A DNA stretch of 60,165 bases from Sphingomonas sp. 28-66-16 (GCA_002281485.1 NCGF01000019.1:1-60165), one strand, 5' to 3'; counted from the stretch's first letter, positions 38,232-47,768 are shown. Made by a program: numbers and translations. The notes: generated from the letters alone by a model not told the origin.

Positions 38232-41200
38232 ATGACCGTTTTTGCACCTCGTCGTGAACGTGGTTTGACCCGGCATGCGTTGCTTGGCACGGCAGCAGTG
38301 TTGGGCGTGGCGATGAGCAGCGCTGCCCAGGCGCAGAAGATCGGCGAAGCCGGACTGACCAGCATCAGCGCGACCGGCAAGATCGACGCTGTCTTGCCGT
38401 CTGCCCAGGCATCGAATGGCGTGATCGACAGCAGCGGCAGCGAACTTGCGCCGCAAAGGCTCGACCTGACATTGGCCGAACTCGACCCCCAGATCCTCAT
38501 CGCCAACCCGGGTACGCCGACGACGGCGCGCGATCCGGTCAACATCACCGGCATCGCGCAGATGATCGTCGACAATGGCGGCGGTTCGGTTGGCCTGTGC
38601 ACCGGCACGCTGATCAACCCGCGCACCGTGATCTTCGCGGCGCACTGCGTCAATTCGCGCCCCGCCACCGCTTATGGCGCCAATTCGGGCGGCGTCGGCA
38701 TCGGCTTCGGTTTCGAGACCAACACGCGCGCCAATGCGCCCGGTCAGGTCGACGAACTCGTGCGTTGGCTCCTCGGGGTCAATGGCGCCGGCCGGTTCCA
38801 GACCAACACCGCCCAGGCCTTCTATAATGTGGACGGCGTGGCCTATAATCCGCGCTCGACCGAGCCGGGCAACGGTTTCCTCTACGCCGATATCGCGATC
38901 GCTTCGCTCGATACGCCGGCGGCGAATATTCCGACGTGGGCGCTGCTGTTTTCGCAACTGCCCCAGCCCGGCGCGATCAATGCGGCCACGGGCACCGGCT
39001 ATCACGTCACCTTGGCCGGTTATGGTGGCAACGGCACGGGCACGTCGGGCACGCTGCCGATCGATTTCCGCCGCCGGCTTGCCGAAAACTGGCTCGGCGC
39101 GCTGACCTCGCTCGACAATTTCCAGGGCTTCCTGTTCGGTTCGCCGCCCGAGGGGCTGACCCAGAATCTCTACTGGATCGACTTCGACGACCCGCTCCGC
39201 GGCAAGCCCGGCGCGAGCCCTTTCGATTTCAACGCCTTCCGCGACAACGCCCTGCCCAATGAGGGCACGACGGCAGGCGGCGATTCGGGCGGGCCGCTGA
39301 TTCTCGATCGCGCCTATGCACGCCAGGTAGTGATCGGCGTGTTGTCGGGCGGTTATACCCGCTTCTTCACCGCACAGCCGGCAAATGGCTACGGCACCGC
39401 GAGCTTCTATCAGCCGCTGTATCTGTACTGGGACTATATCGCCGCGACCAATCCCTATCGCTACGTCGCGGCAACCGCCGGCGACGGCAACTGGACCGAT
39501 CCGACCCATTGGGTGACGACGCTCGATCCGAATTACACGATCATCGGCCCCAACAACACGCTGATCAACGGCGTGCCGACCAATCCCGGCGGCACGACGG
39601 TCGATACCAGCGGCCAGTTCGGCCAGGCCTGTTTCCAGAACGCGACGTCGAGCGACTGTTACGATTTCCGCACGCGGACCGAGACCGTCAACGGCAATCC
39701 GATCGGCACCGTCGGCAATGATGCAGCGACCGTGACGATCGCCGGCCTGACCGACGGGCTCGGCACGGGCGAGACCAACGGCAATGGCGCCACGGTGCAG
39801 CTTGCCGGTCTCGATCCGGCGGCGGATGGCGTTCAGACCGGATCGGCCTTGCCGCCGGCGACGATCGCCAATGGCCTGCCCGGGGCGACCAATTTCGTCC
39901 CCAACAACCTTGCCGGCAACCGCACCGCCGGCGTGTTGGGACGCTATTTCGACGTCACGCTGTCGGCCAACGGCACGACGACGCTCAACAGCGCGGTGAC
40001 GATCGATCGCTTCACCCTCAACGGTGCCGGCGCGCGGCTCGACATTACCTCGACCGGCTCGCTCACCAGCCTGATCGACGTGACCCAGACGATCGGCACG
40101 CTGCAGGTCAACGGCTCGCTGACCTCGGTCGGCGATTATCTGCTCATGGTCGGCGGCGTGAACGGCACCGGCACGATCACCGCACCGTTCTTCACCAGCC
40201 TGCTCGGCGTGATCTCGCCGGGCGCCTCGGGCAGCGCCGGCTCGATCGGGACGCTCAATTTCCGCGGCAATCTGATCCTGACGTCGGGCAACACCTATAA
40301 TCTCGATCTGGGCGCGAACGGCGTATCGGATTCGATCGCGGTGGCGCGCGTCAACGGCGCCAATGGGGCGGCCAATGTCGGCGGCAATCTGGCGATTTCC
40401 TATTCGGCGGCAACGCTGCGCGCCGGGAATCTGTACACGATCCTGACCGCCGAAGGCGGCGTGACGGGCGCGTTCCAGAATCCCGGCGCGATCAGCGCGA
40501 TCCTGACGCCGACGGTGCTTCGTCCCAATGCGAACACGGTTCAGGTGGCGGTCCAGGCCGGATCCTACAGGTCGGTCGCCGGGTCGACCCCCGTCCAGGC
40601 TTCCTATGCCGCCTTGCTCGATCAGAACCGGCCCAATGCCGCGTCGTTCGATTCGATCTACGGACCGCTCGATCTGCAGAATGCAGCGACGATCAGGGCC
40701 ACGCTCGACAGTCTCGCGCCGCGTACCGAGGCGCTCACCGTCGCCCTCGGCACGACCGCGACCGACAATATGTCGCGCTTCACGCGCGATCGCCTCGCCA
40801 ATCTGTCGACCGAGGGCGGCCTCGGCGGCACGCTGACGATGATCGGCCAGCCGGTCGAAATCGCGGCGCTCAATGCGTCGGGGCTGGCCGGCGGCGCGCC
40901 GGTCGCCAGCGATTCGAGCGCGTCGATCGTTCAGGAAGGCAAGCTGCCCGACGACATGAGCGCCTATCTCGCCGGCGGCTATATCGACGGCGACAGCGCG
41001 CCGATGGCGGGCGCGGTGCCGACCGGCGGGCGGGACCGGTTCAACGGCTATTATATCGTTGGCGGGATCGAAAAGCAGGTTGGCGATGGCGTCGTCGGCC
41101 TGTCGTTCAGCTATTCGGACATCAAGGGGACGACTACCGTCGCCACCCAGTCTGCGCGGGGATCGCTCTATCAGGGCACGCTCTATGCCAAGGCCGATCT

Positions 41201-41780
41201 GGGCGCGGGCATCTTCATGGACGGGCAGATCGGCGCCGGCCTGTTCGCCACCGAGAGCACCCGCAACGTGTCGATCGTCGGTACGCCGTACCAGCTGCGC
41301 GCGGGCGATAATGCGCTCGTGATCAACGGCGAGGTGGGCGCGCAGAAGTCCTTCGCCTTCGGTACGTTCAAGGTCGATCCGCGGATTTCGGTCCGGACCA
41401 ACTATCTGGGGTTCAGCGATACGGCTGAAACCGGCGGCGGCCCGGCGCTGCTGCTCGGTCGGCGGGACTATACGAGCGTTCAGGGACGCGCCGGGTTGAT
41501 CGCGACGACGACGGGCAAGATCAAGCCCTATGTCACGGCCTATTACGTCCATGATTTCGACAACCGCAAACCATCGGCGATCTACGCCAACTTCGTCGGC
41601 GGCATCGGCCCGAGGCAGGCGTTCGCATTGTTCAGCGACGACAAGAACTGGGGCGAAGTCAGCGGCGGGCTTGCGTACGATACGGGCAAGATCGAGCTCT
41701 CGGTCGCGGCCGATACGACCTTCGGTCGGTCGGACGTGAGCAACCAGAGCTATCGCGGTTCGGTCAAGATCCGCTTCTGA
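38232..41780 (+). CDS. Autotransporter with an S1 (trypsin-like) serine protease passenger
   Basis: A 1182-aa secreted protease (type Va). Signal sequence: residues 1-34, with a basic start (MTVFAPRRERGLTRH), a hydrophobic core and probable cleavage after SSAAQAQ. The S1 domain has His138 in NPRTVIFAAHCVN, the Asp in LYADIAIASLDTP and Ser352 in TTAGGDSGGPLIL. A beta-helix-like stalk with Gly/Asn/Thr-rich repeats follows (residues about 480-870). The autotransporter barrel occupies about the last 280 residues and ends RGSVKIRF with terminal Phe. The start ATG 38232 has AAGGGG 9 bp before it. The tamA-tamB genes could help its export. Confidence 0.9.
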   Translation: MTVFAPRRERGLTRHALLGTAAVLGVAMSSAAQAQKIGEAGLTSISATGKIDAVLPSAQASNGVIDSSGSELAPQRLDLTLAELDPQILIANPGTPTTARDPVNITGIAQMIVDNGGGSVGLCTGTLINPRTVIFAAHCVNSRPATAYGANSGGVGIGFGFETNTRANAPGQVDELVRWLLGVNGAGRFQTNTAQAFYNVDGVAYNPRSTEPGNGFLYADIAIASLDTPAANIPTWALLFSQLPQPGAINAATGTGYHVTLAGYGGNGTGTSGTLPIDFRRRLAENWLGALTSLDNFQGFLFGSPPEGLTQNLYWIDFDDPLRGKPGASPFDFNAFRDNALPNEGTTAGGDSGGPLILDRAYARQVVIGVLSGGYTRFFTAQPANGYGTASFYQPLYLYWDYIAATNPYRYVAATAGDGNWTDPTHWVTTLDPNYTIIGPNNTLINGVPTNPGGTTVDTSGQFGQACFQNATSSDCYDFRTRTETVNGNPIGTVGNDAATVTIAGLTDGLGTGETNGNGATVQLAGLDPAADGVQTGSALPPATIANGLPGATNFVPNNLAGNRTAGVLGRYFDVTLSANGTTTLNSAVTIDRFTLNGAGARLDITSTGSLTSLIDVTQTIGTLQVNGSLTSVGDYLLMVGGVNGTGTITAPFFTSLLGVISPGASGSAGSIGTLNFRGNLILTSGNTYNLDLGANGVSDSIAVARVNGANGAANVGGNLAISYSAATLRAGNLYTILTAEGGVTGAFQNPGAISAILTPTVLRPNANTVQVAVQAGSYRSVAGSTPVQASYAALLDQNRPNAASFDSIYGPLDLQNAATIRATLDSLAPRTEALTVALGTTATDNMSRFTRDRLANLSTEGGLGGTLTMIGQPVEIAALNASGLAGGAPVASDSSASIVQEGKLPDDMSAYLAGGYIDGDSAPMAGAVPTGGRDRFNGYYIVGGIEKQVGDGVVGLSFSYSDIKGTTTVATQSARGSLYQGTLYAKADLGAGIFMDGQIGAGLFATESTRNVSIVGTPYQLRAGDNALVINGEVGAQKSFAFGTFKVDPRISVRTNYLGFSDTAETGGGPALLLGRRDYTSVQGRAGLIATTTGKIKPYVTAYYVHDFDNRKPSAIYANFVGGIGPRQAFALFSDDKNWGEVSGGLAYDTGKIELSVAADTTFGRSDVSNQSYRGSVKIRF

Positions 41781-41807
41781 TCGACACCAGGGCGACGAGC
41801 CGGAACG

Positions 41808-41843
41808 GGGCCGTCCTTCGTCAGCGAAGGACGGCCCTTTTCT
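41808..41843 (+). terminator. Rho-independent terminator of the autotransporter
   Basis: A perfect 13-bp stem (GGGCCGTCCTTCG with CGAAGGACGGCCC) with a TCAG loop is followed by TTTTCTT. It is the best terminator of the window. Confidence 0.92.
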
Positions 41844-41903
41844 TGGGTGCGACGATCGCGATCAGGGCGCGCGCGCCGCTGCCCGCCCGTGCTGTGCCCG
41901 TCG

Positions 41904-42587
41904 TTACAGCCGCACCCCAAATCCCAGACCGACCACCACCGGATTGATCCGCGTCTTCACCGTCTGGGTGCCGAGCGCGGTCGTGTAGAGCTGTGCCCGC
42001 GGGCTCATGTCGATATATTTGGCGTCGAGGTTGAGGAAGAATTTGCGGTTCAGGTCGATGTCGACCCCGGCCTGCAGCGCATAGCCGATGCTGTCGTTGA
42101 TATGGACGCGGGTCGGGCCGACGGCGGCGACGAGCCCGTCGGTCGCCTTCTCGTTCCAGAACACGGTGTAGTTGATGCCCGCGCCGAGATAGGGGCGGAT
42201 CTTGCCGTTCGAGTTGAAATGATATTGCGCGGTCAGCGTCGGCGGCAATACCCAGGTGTTGACGACCTTGCCGATGCCCGCCGTCACCCCCTGCTTGCCG
42301 CGCGCCGAGTGCCGCGTGGTGGCGGCGATCAGCTCGAAGCCGATATGATTGGTCGCCATCCAGCTGATGTCGACCTCGGGGGCGAAGGAGTCGGTCACGG
42401 CCAGTCGATCATTGGGCAGCGCCGGGACGATGCCGTCGGACTGGCCGGTCGGCGCGACCCAGATGCCGCGGACGCGTAGCAGCACGTCGTGCGCCTTCAG
42501 CCCTTCGCCTTCGCGCGCCAGCGCGGGCGTAGCGGTAAGACCAGCGCCGAGCACCGCCAAGGCGATCAATGATCCCGAGAATTTCAT
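41904..42587 (-). CDS. ompW: OmpW family outer-membrane protein
   Basis: A 227-aa eight-stranded barrel. Signal peptide: MKFSGSLIALAVLGAGLTAT, then PALA before the cleavage site. The mature part has VLLRVRGIWVAPTG, PEVDISWMATNHIGFELIAA, LTAQYHFNSNGKIRPYLGAG and NYTVFWNEKA, all typical of OmpW, and ends VVVGLGFGVRL. It probably provides a hydrophobic channel. The start at 42587 follows the GAGAG stretch. It diverges from hemN across a gap with an FNR box. OmpW of enterobacteria is under FNR control, which supports a shared site. Confidence 0.9.
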   Translation of the reverse strand: MKFSGSLIALAVLGAGLTATPALAREGEGLKAHDVLLRVRGIWVAPTGQSDGIVPALPNDRLAVTDSFAPEVDISWMATNHIGFELIAATTRHSARGKQGVTAGIGKVVNTWVLPPTLTAQYHFNSNGKIRPYLGAGINYTVFWNEKATDGLVAAVGPTRVHINDSIGYALQAGVDIDLNRKFFLNLDAKYIDMSPRAQLYTTALGTQTVKTRINPVVVGLGFGVRL

Positions 42588-42645
42588 GTTATGTTCTCTC
42601 TGCGTTTGATGAGGGCGGCTGTGCGCCCAGGGCAAGCGAGGGTCT

Positions 42646-42659
42646 TTGACCGGCGTCAA
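42646..42659. promoter_or_regulatory. FNR box between ompW and hemN
   Basis: TTGACCGGCGTCAA has perfect TTGAC/GTCAA arms with 4 bases between, which matches the FNR/FixK pattern TTGA-N6-TCAA. Its centre lies 41.5 bp before the hemN ATG at 42694 and 65.5 bp before the ompW ATG. An FNR-type regulator gene lies 1.6 kb further on. Confidence 0.78.
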
Positions 42660-42693
42660 TTCGCCCGCCGGCGCAGGATGCAATCAACCATGC

Positions 42694-44016
42694 ATGTGGC
42701 CCTATTATCCCGATCTGCTCGCAACGCCGGTGCCGCGCTACACCAGCTTTCCTACCGCTGCCGAGTTCGATGGCGCGGTCGGGCCGCCGCATATGGCGCA
42801 GGCGCTGGCGAGCGTTTCTGCCGACGAGGCGATCTCGCTCTATCTCCACATCCCTTATTGCAGCGAGATCTGCTGGTATTGCGGCTGCAATACAGGCGCG
42901 GCGAATCGCACCCAGCGAGTCCAGGCCTATCTGTTGCGACTGATCGAGGAGATCGAGCGGGTCGGCAAGGCGCTGGGCAGGCGCGGGCGGGTACGGCGCA
43001 TCGCCTGGGGCGGGGGCAGCCCGAACGCGCTCGATCCGGATGATTTCGACACGCTGATGGGCCGGCTGGGCGCGGCGTTCCGGGTCGACGATCCGGTGCT
43101 GTCAGTGGAAATCGATCCGCGCGGGTTCGATTGGCGCTGGGCGGCAGCACTTGGTCGCCACGGCGTGACGCGGGTCAGCCTCGGCGTGCAGACCTTCGAT
43201 GCCGATATCCAGGCCGCGATCGGCCGGGTCCAGCCGGTCGAGATGATCGCCTGCGCGGTGGGGCAATTGCGCGCCGCCGGTGTAACGTCGATCAACGTCG
43301 ATCTGATGTACGGCCTGCCGCTCCAGACATCGGCAAAGCTTGCAGCGACGATCGATACCGCGCTCGAGCTGGGCCCCGATCGGCTCGCGGTTTTCGGCTA
43401 TGCCCATGTGCCGCATCTGATTGCGCGCCAGCGCCGGATCGATGATTCCGCGCTGCCCGATCCGCTCGCGCGCTTCGGCCAGGCCGAATTCGCCCATCAA
43501 CGGCTGACACGCGCAGGCTATCGGCCGGTGGGGTTCGACCATTTCTCGCTGTCCGGCGATGCGCTCGCGATCGCGGCCGAAGAGGGGCGGGTGCGCCGCA
43601 ATTTTCAGGGATTCACCGAGGATCCCGCCGACATCCTGATCGGCCTCGGCGCATCGGCGATCAGCCGGTTCCCCGGCTGGCTGCTCCAGAACGAGAAAAA
43701 TGCCGGGCGCTACCATCTGCGGATCGCCAACGGGCAGTTCGCGACCGAGCGGGGCTGGGTGCGTTCGCCGAACGACCAGGTCATCGGCAACGCGATCGAG
43801 CGGCTGCTGTGCCAGGGCAGCGCCACGCTGACGGGGGTCCCCGATCTGCCGGCGATCGAGCGGCGCGTGGCGCCCTATATCGCAGCCGGGCTCGCCGAAT
43901 GGCACGATCGTCGCCTCGTCATCCCGCCGCGCGGGCTGCCCTATGCCCGCACGATCGCCGCCGCGCTTGATCCCTATCGCCATCGATCGGCCGCGCGGTT
44001 CAGCAGCGCGATCTGA
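42694..44016 (+). CDS. hemN: Oxygen-independent coproporphyrinogen III oxidase
   Basis: A 440-aa radical SAM enzyme that converts coproporphyrinogen III to protoporphyrinogen IX without O2. The HemN cysteine pattern is present: YLHIPYCSEICWYCGCN (Cys56, 60, 63 and 65). The pattern marks a true HemN rather than HemW. GGGSPNALDPDDFDTLM, DPRGFDWRW, VSLGVQTFDADIQAAIGRVQ and NVDLMYGLPLQTS continue the SAM barrel. The C-terminal domain ends at ARFSSAI. I reject the TTG 48 bp upstream as start, because that codon is inside the FNR box. Confidence 0.93.
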   Translation: MWPYYPDLLATPVPRYTSFPTAAEFDGAVGPPHMAQALASVSADEAISLYLHIPYCSEICWYCGCNTGAANRTQRVQAYLLRLIEEIERVGKALGRRGRVRRIAWGGGSPNALDPDDFDTLMGRLGAAFRVDDPVLSVEIDPRGFDWRWAAALGRHGVTRVSLGVQTFDADIQAAIGRVQPVEMIACAVGQLRAAGVTSINVDLMYGLPLQTSAKLAATIDTALELGPDRLAVFGYAHVPHLIARQRRIDDSALPDPLARFGQAEFAHQRLTRAGYRPVGFDHFSLSGDALAIAAEEGRVRRNFQGFTEDPADILIGLGASAISRFPGWLLQNEKNAGRYHLRIANGQFATERGWVRSPNDQVIGNAIERLLCQGSATLTGVPDLPAIERRVAPYIAAGLAEWHDRRLVIPPRGLPYARTIAAALDPYRHRSAARFSSAI

Positions 44017-44127
44017 CTCCGATCGCCGATCGACAAGGATGAAGGTCGGGATTCGCGCCCGAGCGCTTGCCACGTGGCTTGCCGATCCCGCGACCGTGCC
44101 AGGCAACGGGCCTGAGCGGCTGGACGC

Positions 44128-44158
44128 TTGACGACCCAGTCCCCGCCGGCGCTATAGA
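44128..44158 (+). promoter_or_regulatory. Candidate sigma-70-type promoter of the fnr-like gene
   Basis: TTGACG (44128-44133) stands 17 bp before GCTATA (44151-44156), or 19 bp before TATAGA (44153-44158). The distance to the ATG at 44212 is about 54 bp. No FNR box was seen here. Confidence 0.4.
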
Positions 44159-44211
44159 TCGGGTGTCGAGCGCCTGTCGTGGCGAGGGGGCGACGGCGTC
44201 GGAAGGAACCC

Positions 44212-44925
44212 ATGCTGTCAGCCCATGCCTGCGTCGAATGCGCCGTCCGCGATCGGGCGCTTTGCAGCGCGTTGACCGATCAGGAGCTGGCGACGCTCAA
44301 CCGTATCGGCCAGCGCCGTACCGTCGCGCGCCATGAGACGCTCATCTGGTCGGGCGATGACAGCGTGATCTGCGCGGTCGTGGTCGACGGCATCTTGAAG
44401 CTTTCCACCTCGACGAGCGACGGCCGCGAACAAACGGTGGGGCTGCTCTATCCCGCCGATTTCGTCGGCGGGCTATTCGCCGACCGGGCCGGATTCACCG
44501 TCAGCGCGCTGACCGACACCGATTTGTGCGTGTTTCCGCGCGTTCCCTTCGAAGCGGTTCTGCACGATCACGCCCGGATGGAGCATTTGCTGCTAGAGCG
44601 GACCTTTGCCGCGCTCGAGGAGGCGCGCGGCCGCATGCTGATGCTCGCCCGGCGCACCGCCGAGGAACGCGTGGCGGGTTTTCTGCTCGGCATGGCCGAT
44701 CGCATCGGCACGGTCGGCTGTCGGGCGATCGGCGACGGCCCGGTGACGTTCGATTTGCCGCTGACGCGCGGCGAGATCGCCGAACTGCTCGGCCTGACGA
44801 TCGAGACGGTCAGCCGCCAGCTCTCCCGGTTGAAAGTGGCGGGTATCATCGCGCTCCCGAGCCTGCGCGCGGTGACGATCCGCGATCGCGCGGCGCTTGA
44901 AGGCCGTGCCGAGGCGTCGGCTTGA
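44212..44925 (+). CDS. FNR-type [4Fe-4S] transcriptional regulator
   Basis: A 237-aa Crp/Fnr family regulator. The N-terminal cysteines Cys7, Cys10 and Cys18 (ACVECAVRDRALC) with Cys106 in DTDLCVFPR give the pattern of an oxygen-sensing cluster (C-x2-C-x7-C plus a distal Cys). Cyclic-nucleotide-like beta-roll: residues 35-120, including FVGGLFADRAGFTVSAL. The HTH has TRGEIAELLGLTIETVSRQL with the E-x2-S-R residues for TTGA-N6-TCAA sites. GGAAGGAA stands before the ATG at 44212. It lies between hemN and the cytochrome, and probably controls both hemN and ompW. Confidence 0.88.
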   Translation: MLSAHACVECAVRDRALCSALTDQELATLNRIGQRRTVARHETLIWSGDDSVICAVVVDGILKLSTSTSDGREQTVGLLYPADFVGGLFADRAGFTVSALTDTDLCVFPRVPFEAVLHDHARMEHLLLERTFAALEEARGRMLMLARRTAEERVAGFLLGMADRIGTVGCRAIGDGPVTFDLPLTRGEIAELLGLTIETVSRQLSRLKVAGIIALPSLRAVTIRDRAALEGRAEASA

Positions 44926-45015
44926 AGTCTGATGACTTCACCCTGATCGGTTGGTTTCGGGCGAGGTCGAGAGACAACCGTCAACCGCTGCCGCGTCGAT
45001 AGCCACGAACACCGA

Positions 45016-46035
45016 TCAGGCGCCGCCGGCACGCGGCGGGGGACCGTGCCGCAATTTGCCGGTCTGTCCGCCGGCGGCGGGCGTCGTTGCGGCGTTGCCG
45101 AGCAATTCTCCGTCGACGATCGTGCCGTATCTCGAAAATGGCGAGTCATGATGCTGTTGCCGGGTCGCTTGCGCGCTGCCGGTGAAGCGGGGATCCTGAG
45201 GGCGAACCCGGCCGTCGATGAACGTGGCGACGTCCCACGCCTGCTGCACCGAAAGGCTGCCTGCCTGCCCCAGCGGCATGTTGGCGTGGATGAACGCGGC
45301 GGCCTTGTCGATCGTTGCCATGCCGGCCCCCCAGTTGAACGATCGCGCGCCCCATAAGGGCGGATAGCTGCGGTCGCCGGGGATCGTCATGCCGGCTCCG
45401 TCAGGGCCGTGGCAGCTGGCACATTTTTCGGAAAACACAGCGGCACCGCGGCGATCGTCGGCGGGGATCGACGGCGCCGCGATTGCCGGAAAGCCGCGGC
45501 CGGGGGGCGACATCCCGCTCGGCAGCCCGCGCGCCATATAAGCGGCATAGCTTTCGATCGCGAGCAGTTCGCGGCTGCCGAGCGGCGGGGGTTTGCCGTT
45601 GAGACTGTAGAGAAAACAATCCTGCACGCGCTTCTGGAAGCTGTTGATCTCGCCATTCTTCTTGCGAAATGCGGGGAAGTTGACGAACGCTGCCCACAGC
45701 GGCGCCGCCCCTGCCTGGCGCCCGGCATCGAGATGGCAATTGCTGCAGACGAGCCCGTTGCCGACATAGGCGGGTGCCACCGTCGCGGTGTCGGTGATCA
45801 GCCTTTCGCCGAGCCGGACGGCATCGCCAAAGGCATCTGCGGGCGCCTTCGCGGCGAGCGGCGGCGCGAACGACGCCGCGACCGCAGCGCTGCCCGGTCC
45901 TGGCGCAGCCTGGGAGGTGGAGGGTGTGGTCGCGGTCGTGGTCGGTGACTTGGTCGCCGGCCTCGTGCCGACATACATCGCCGCTGCCCCGATAAGGGCG
46001 CCAGCAGCCAACCCAGCGACCAGCTGTCGTGTCAT
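45016..46035 (-). CDS. tsdA: Dihaem cytochrome c, thiosulfate dehydrogenase (TsdA)-like
   Basis: A 339-aa exported dihaem cytochrome. Residues 5-22 form a hydrophobic signal or anchor. Haem 1: C97-S-N-C100-H101 in GNGLVCSNCHLDAGRQ. The unusual Cys axial ligand of TsdA has its counterpart in Cys140 (INSFQKRVQDCFLYSLNGKP). Haem 2: C205-A-S-C208-H209. The order and spacing fit TsdA, which couples thiosulfate to tetrathionate. Reverse tetrathionate reduction is also known. A long Pro/Thr-rich linker (residues 24-65) follows the anchor, and the C-terminus has a polar extension. The neighbouring FNR regulator points to low-oxygen use. Confidence 0.78.
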   Translation of the reverse strand: MTRQLVAGLAAGALIGAAAMYVGTRPATKSPTTTATTPSTSQAAPGPGSAAVAASFAPPLAAKAPADAFGDAVRLGERLITDTATVAPAYVGNGLVCSNCHLDAGRQAGAAPLWAAFVNFPAFRKKNGEINSFQKRVQDCFLYSLNGKPPPLGSRELLAIESYAAYMARGLPSGMSPPGRGFPAIAAPSIPADDRRGAAVFSEKCASCHGPDGAGMTIPGDRSYPPLWGARSFNWGAGMATIDKAAAFIHANMPLGQAGSLSVQQAWDVATFIDGRVRPQDPRFTGSAQATRQQHHDSPFSRYGTIVDGELLGNAATTPAAGGQTGKLRHGPPPRAGGA

Positions 46036-46268
46036 CGACGATCACCTGCGCAAAGCGGTCCGATGCCCCTGCCAACGCTTCGCTTGTCGACCATCCCTGA
46101 GGATTAAACGATTCCCCGAGGGAGAACAATCGATGCGCTGCATCGCCTTTGCGTCGACGGGAATTTTGGGCGTGCGCGATCGTCGATGGTGTCGCGGCGT
46201 CGAGACGGCCGCTGACACACGCTGCCGTCTATGCCAAAGGATCGCCAAACGATTTGCAGGAGAGCGGT

Positions 46269-47768
46269 ATGCGCACCATTGATCATCACATCGTCGGCCA
46301 ATCGGGCGGTGGCGCGGGGCGGACCAGCGACGTTTTCGATCCCAATTCGGGCAGCGTCCAGGCGCGGGTGACCTTGGGCACGAGCGCCGATCTCGACCGC
46401 GCCGTCGCCGCAGCGCTCAAGGCGCAGCCGGGCTGGGCCGCGACCAACCCGCAGCGGCGCGCGCGGGTGATGTTCGAATTCAAGCGGCTGGTCGAGGCCA
46501 ATATCGACGAGCTGGCGCAGCTGCTGTCGTCCGAGCACGGCAAGGTCGTCGCCGACGCGCGCGGCGACGTGCAGCGCGGGCTCGACGTGATCGAATTCGC
46601 GTGCGGTGTGCCGCATGTCCTGAAGGGCGAATATACCCAAGGGGCCGGGCCGGGGATCGACGTCTATTCGATGCGCCAGCCGCTCGGGATCGGCGCGGGC
46701 ATCACCCCGTTCAACTTCCCGGCGATGATCCCGATGTGGATGTTCGGCGTCGCGATTGCGTGCGGCAATGCCTTCATCCTGAAGCCCAGCGAGCGCGACC
46801 CGAGCGTGCCGGTGCGCCTTGCCGAGCTGATGGAGGAAGCCGGCGCGCCCGCGGGCATCCTGCAGGTCGTCAATGGCGACAAGGAAATGGTCGACGCGAT
46901 CCTCGATCACCCGGCGATCAGCGCGGTGAGTTTCGTCGGATCGTCCGATGTCGCGCACTATATCTACCGGCGCGGAGTCGATGCGGGGAAGCGCGTGCAG
47001 GCGATGGGCGGCGCCAAGAACCACGGCGTGGTGATGCCCGATGCCGATCTCGATCAGGTCGTCGCCGAATTGTCGGGCGCGGCGTTCGGCTCGGCGGGCG
47101 AACGCTGCATGGCGCTGCCGGTGGTGGTGCCGGTCGGCGAGAAGACGGCGGAGGCATTGCGCGAAAAACTGCTTCCCGCGATCGCGGCGCTTCGCGTGGG
47201 CGTGTCGAGCGATGCCGATGCGCATTACGGCCCGGTGGTGAACGCGGCGCACAAGGCGCGCATCGAAAGCTGGATCCAGACCGGCGTCGACGAGGGCGCC
47301 GAGCTCGTCGTCGACGGTCGGGGCTTCGCGTTGCAGGGGCACGAGAAGGGCTTCTTCATCGGACCGAGCCTGTTCGACCATGTCACCCCCAAGATGCAGA
47401 GCTACAAGGAAGAAATCTTCGGCCCCGTGCTACAGATCGTCCGCGCCAAGGATTTCGAGGAAGCCGTGCGGCTGCCCAGCGAGCATCAATATGGCAACGG
47501 CGTCGCGCTGTTCACCCGCAACGGCCATGCCGCCCGCGAATTCGCGGCGCGCGTCAATGTCGGCATGGTCGGCATCAACGTGCCGATCCCGGTGCCGGTC
47601 GCCTATCACACCTTCGGCGGCTGGAAGCGATCGGCGTTCGGCGACACCAACCAGCACGGCATGGAGGGCGTGAAGTTCTGGACCAAGATCAAGACCGTCA
47701 CCCAGCGCTGGCCCGATGGCGGTGTTGGTGACGGCGCCAACGCGTTCGTCATCCCGACGATGGGGTGA
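46269..47768 (+). CDS. mmsA: CoA-acylating methylmalonate-semialdehyde dehydrogenase
   Basis: A 499-aa aldehyde dehydrogenase of valine and thymine catabolism, making propionyl-CoA or acetyl-CoA. The family block AGITPFNFPAMIPMWMFGVA, the NAD motif SFVGSSDVAHYIY and the nucleophile Cys in GSAGERCMALPV are visible, with GGWKRSAFGDTNQHG at the end. Replacing the usual ALDH Glu by the NHGVV sequence (GGAKNHGVVMPD) is the MmsA signature. AGGAGAG stands before the ATG at 46269, so the longer upstream frame is not used. A 3-hydroxyisobutyrate-dehydrogenase-like gene 6 kb downstream could supply its substrate. Confidence 0.94.
   Translation: MRTIDHHIVGQSGGGAGRTSDVFDPNSGSVQARVTLGTSADLDRAVAAALKAQPGWAATNPQRRARVMFEFKRLVEANIDELAQLLSSEHGKVVADARGDVQRGLDVIEFACGVPHVLKGEYTQGAGPGIDVYSMRQPLGIGAGITPFNFPAMIPMWMFGVAIACGNAFILKPSERDPSVPVRLAELMEEAGAPAGILQVVNGDKEMVDAILDHPAISAVSFVGSSDVAHYIYRRGVDAGKRVQAMGGAKNHGVVMPDADLDQVVAELSGAAFGSAGERCMALPVVVPVGEKTAEALREKLLPAIAALRVGVSSDADAHYGPVVNAAHKARIESWIQTGVDEGAELVVDGRGFALQGHEKGFFIGPSLFDHVTPKMQSYKEEIFGPVLQIVRAKDFEEAVRLPSEHQYGNGVALFTRNGHAAREFAARVNVGMVGINVPIPVPVAYHTFGGWKRSAFGDTNQHGMEGVKFWTKIKTVTQRWPDGGVGDGANAFVIPTMG

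Noticed and set aside
38400-40560. A CRISPR or tandem-repeat array in the Gly/Asn/Thr-rich stalk of the autotransporter
   Set aside because: The similarity is at the protein level only, with no regular DNA repeat unit or spacing. No CRISPR pattern occurs elsewhere in the window.
42646-42693. An upstream TTG start of hemN
   Set aside because: The codon lies in the perfect TTGAC-N4-GTCAA dyad, and the extra residues do not look like HemN. The ATG at 42694 fits better.
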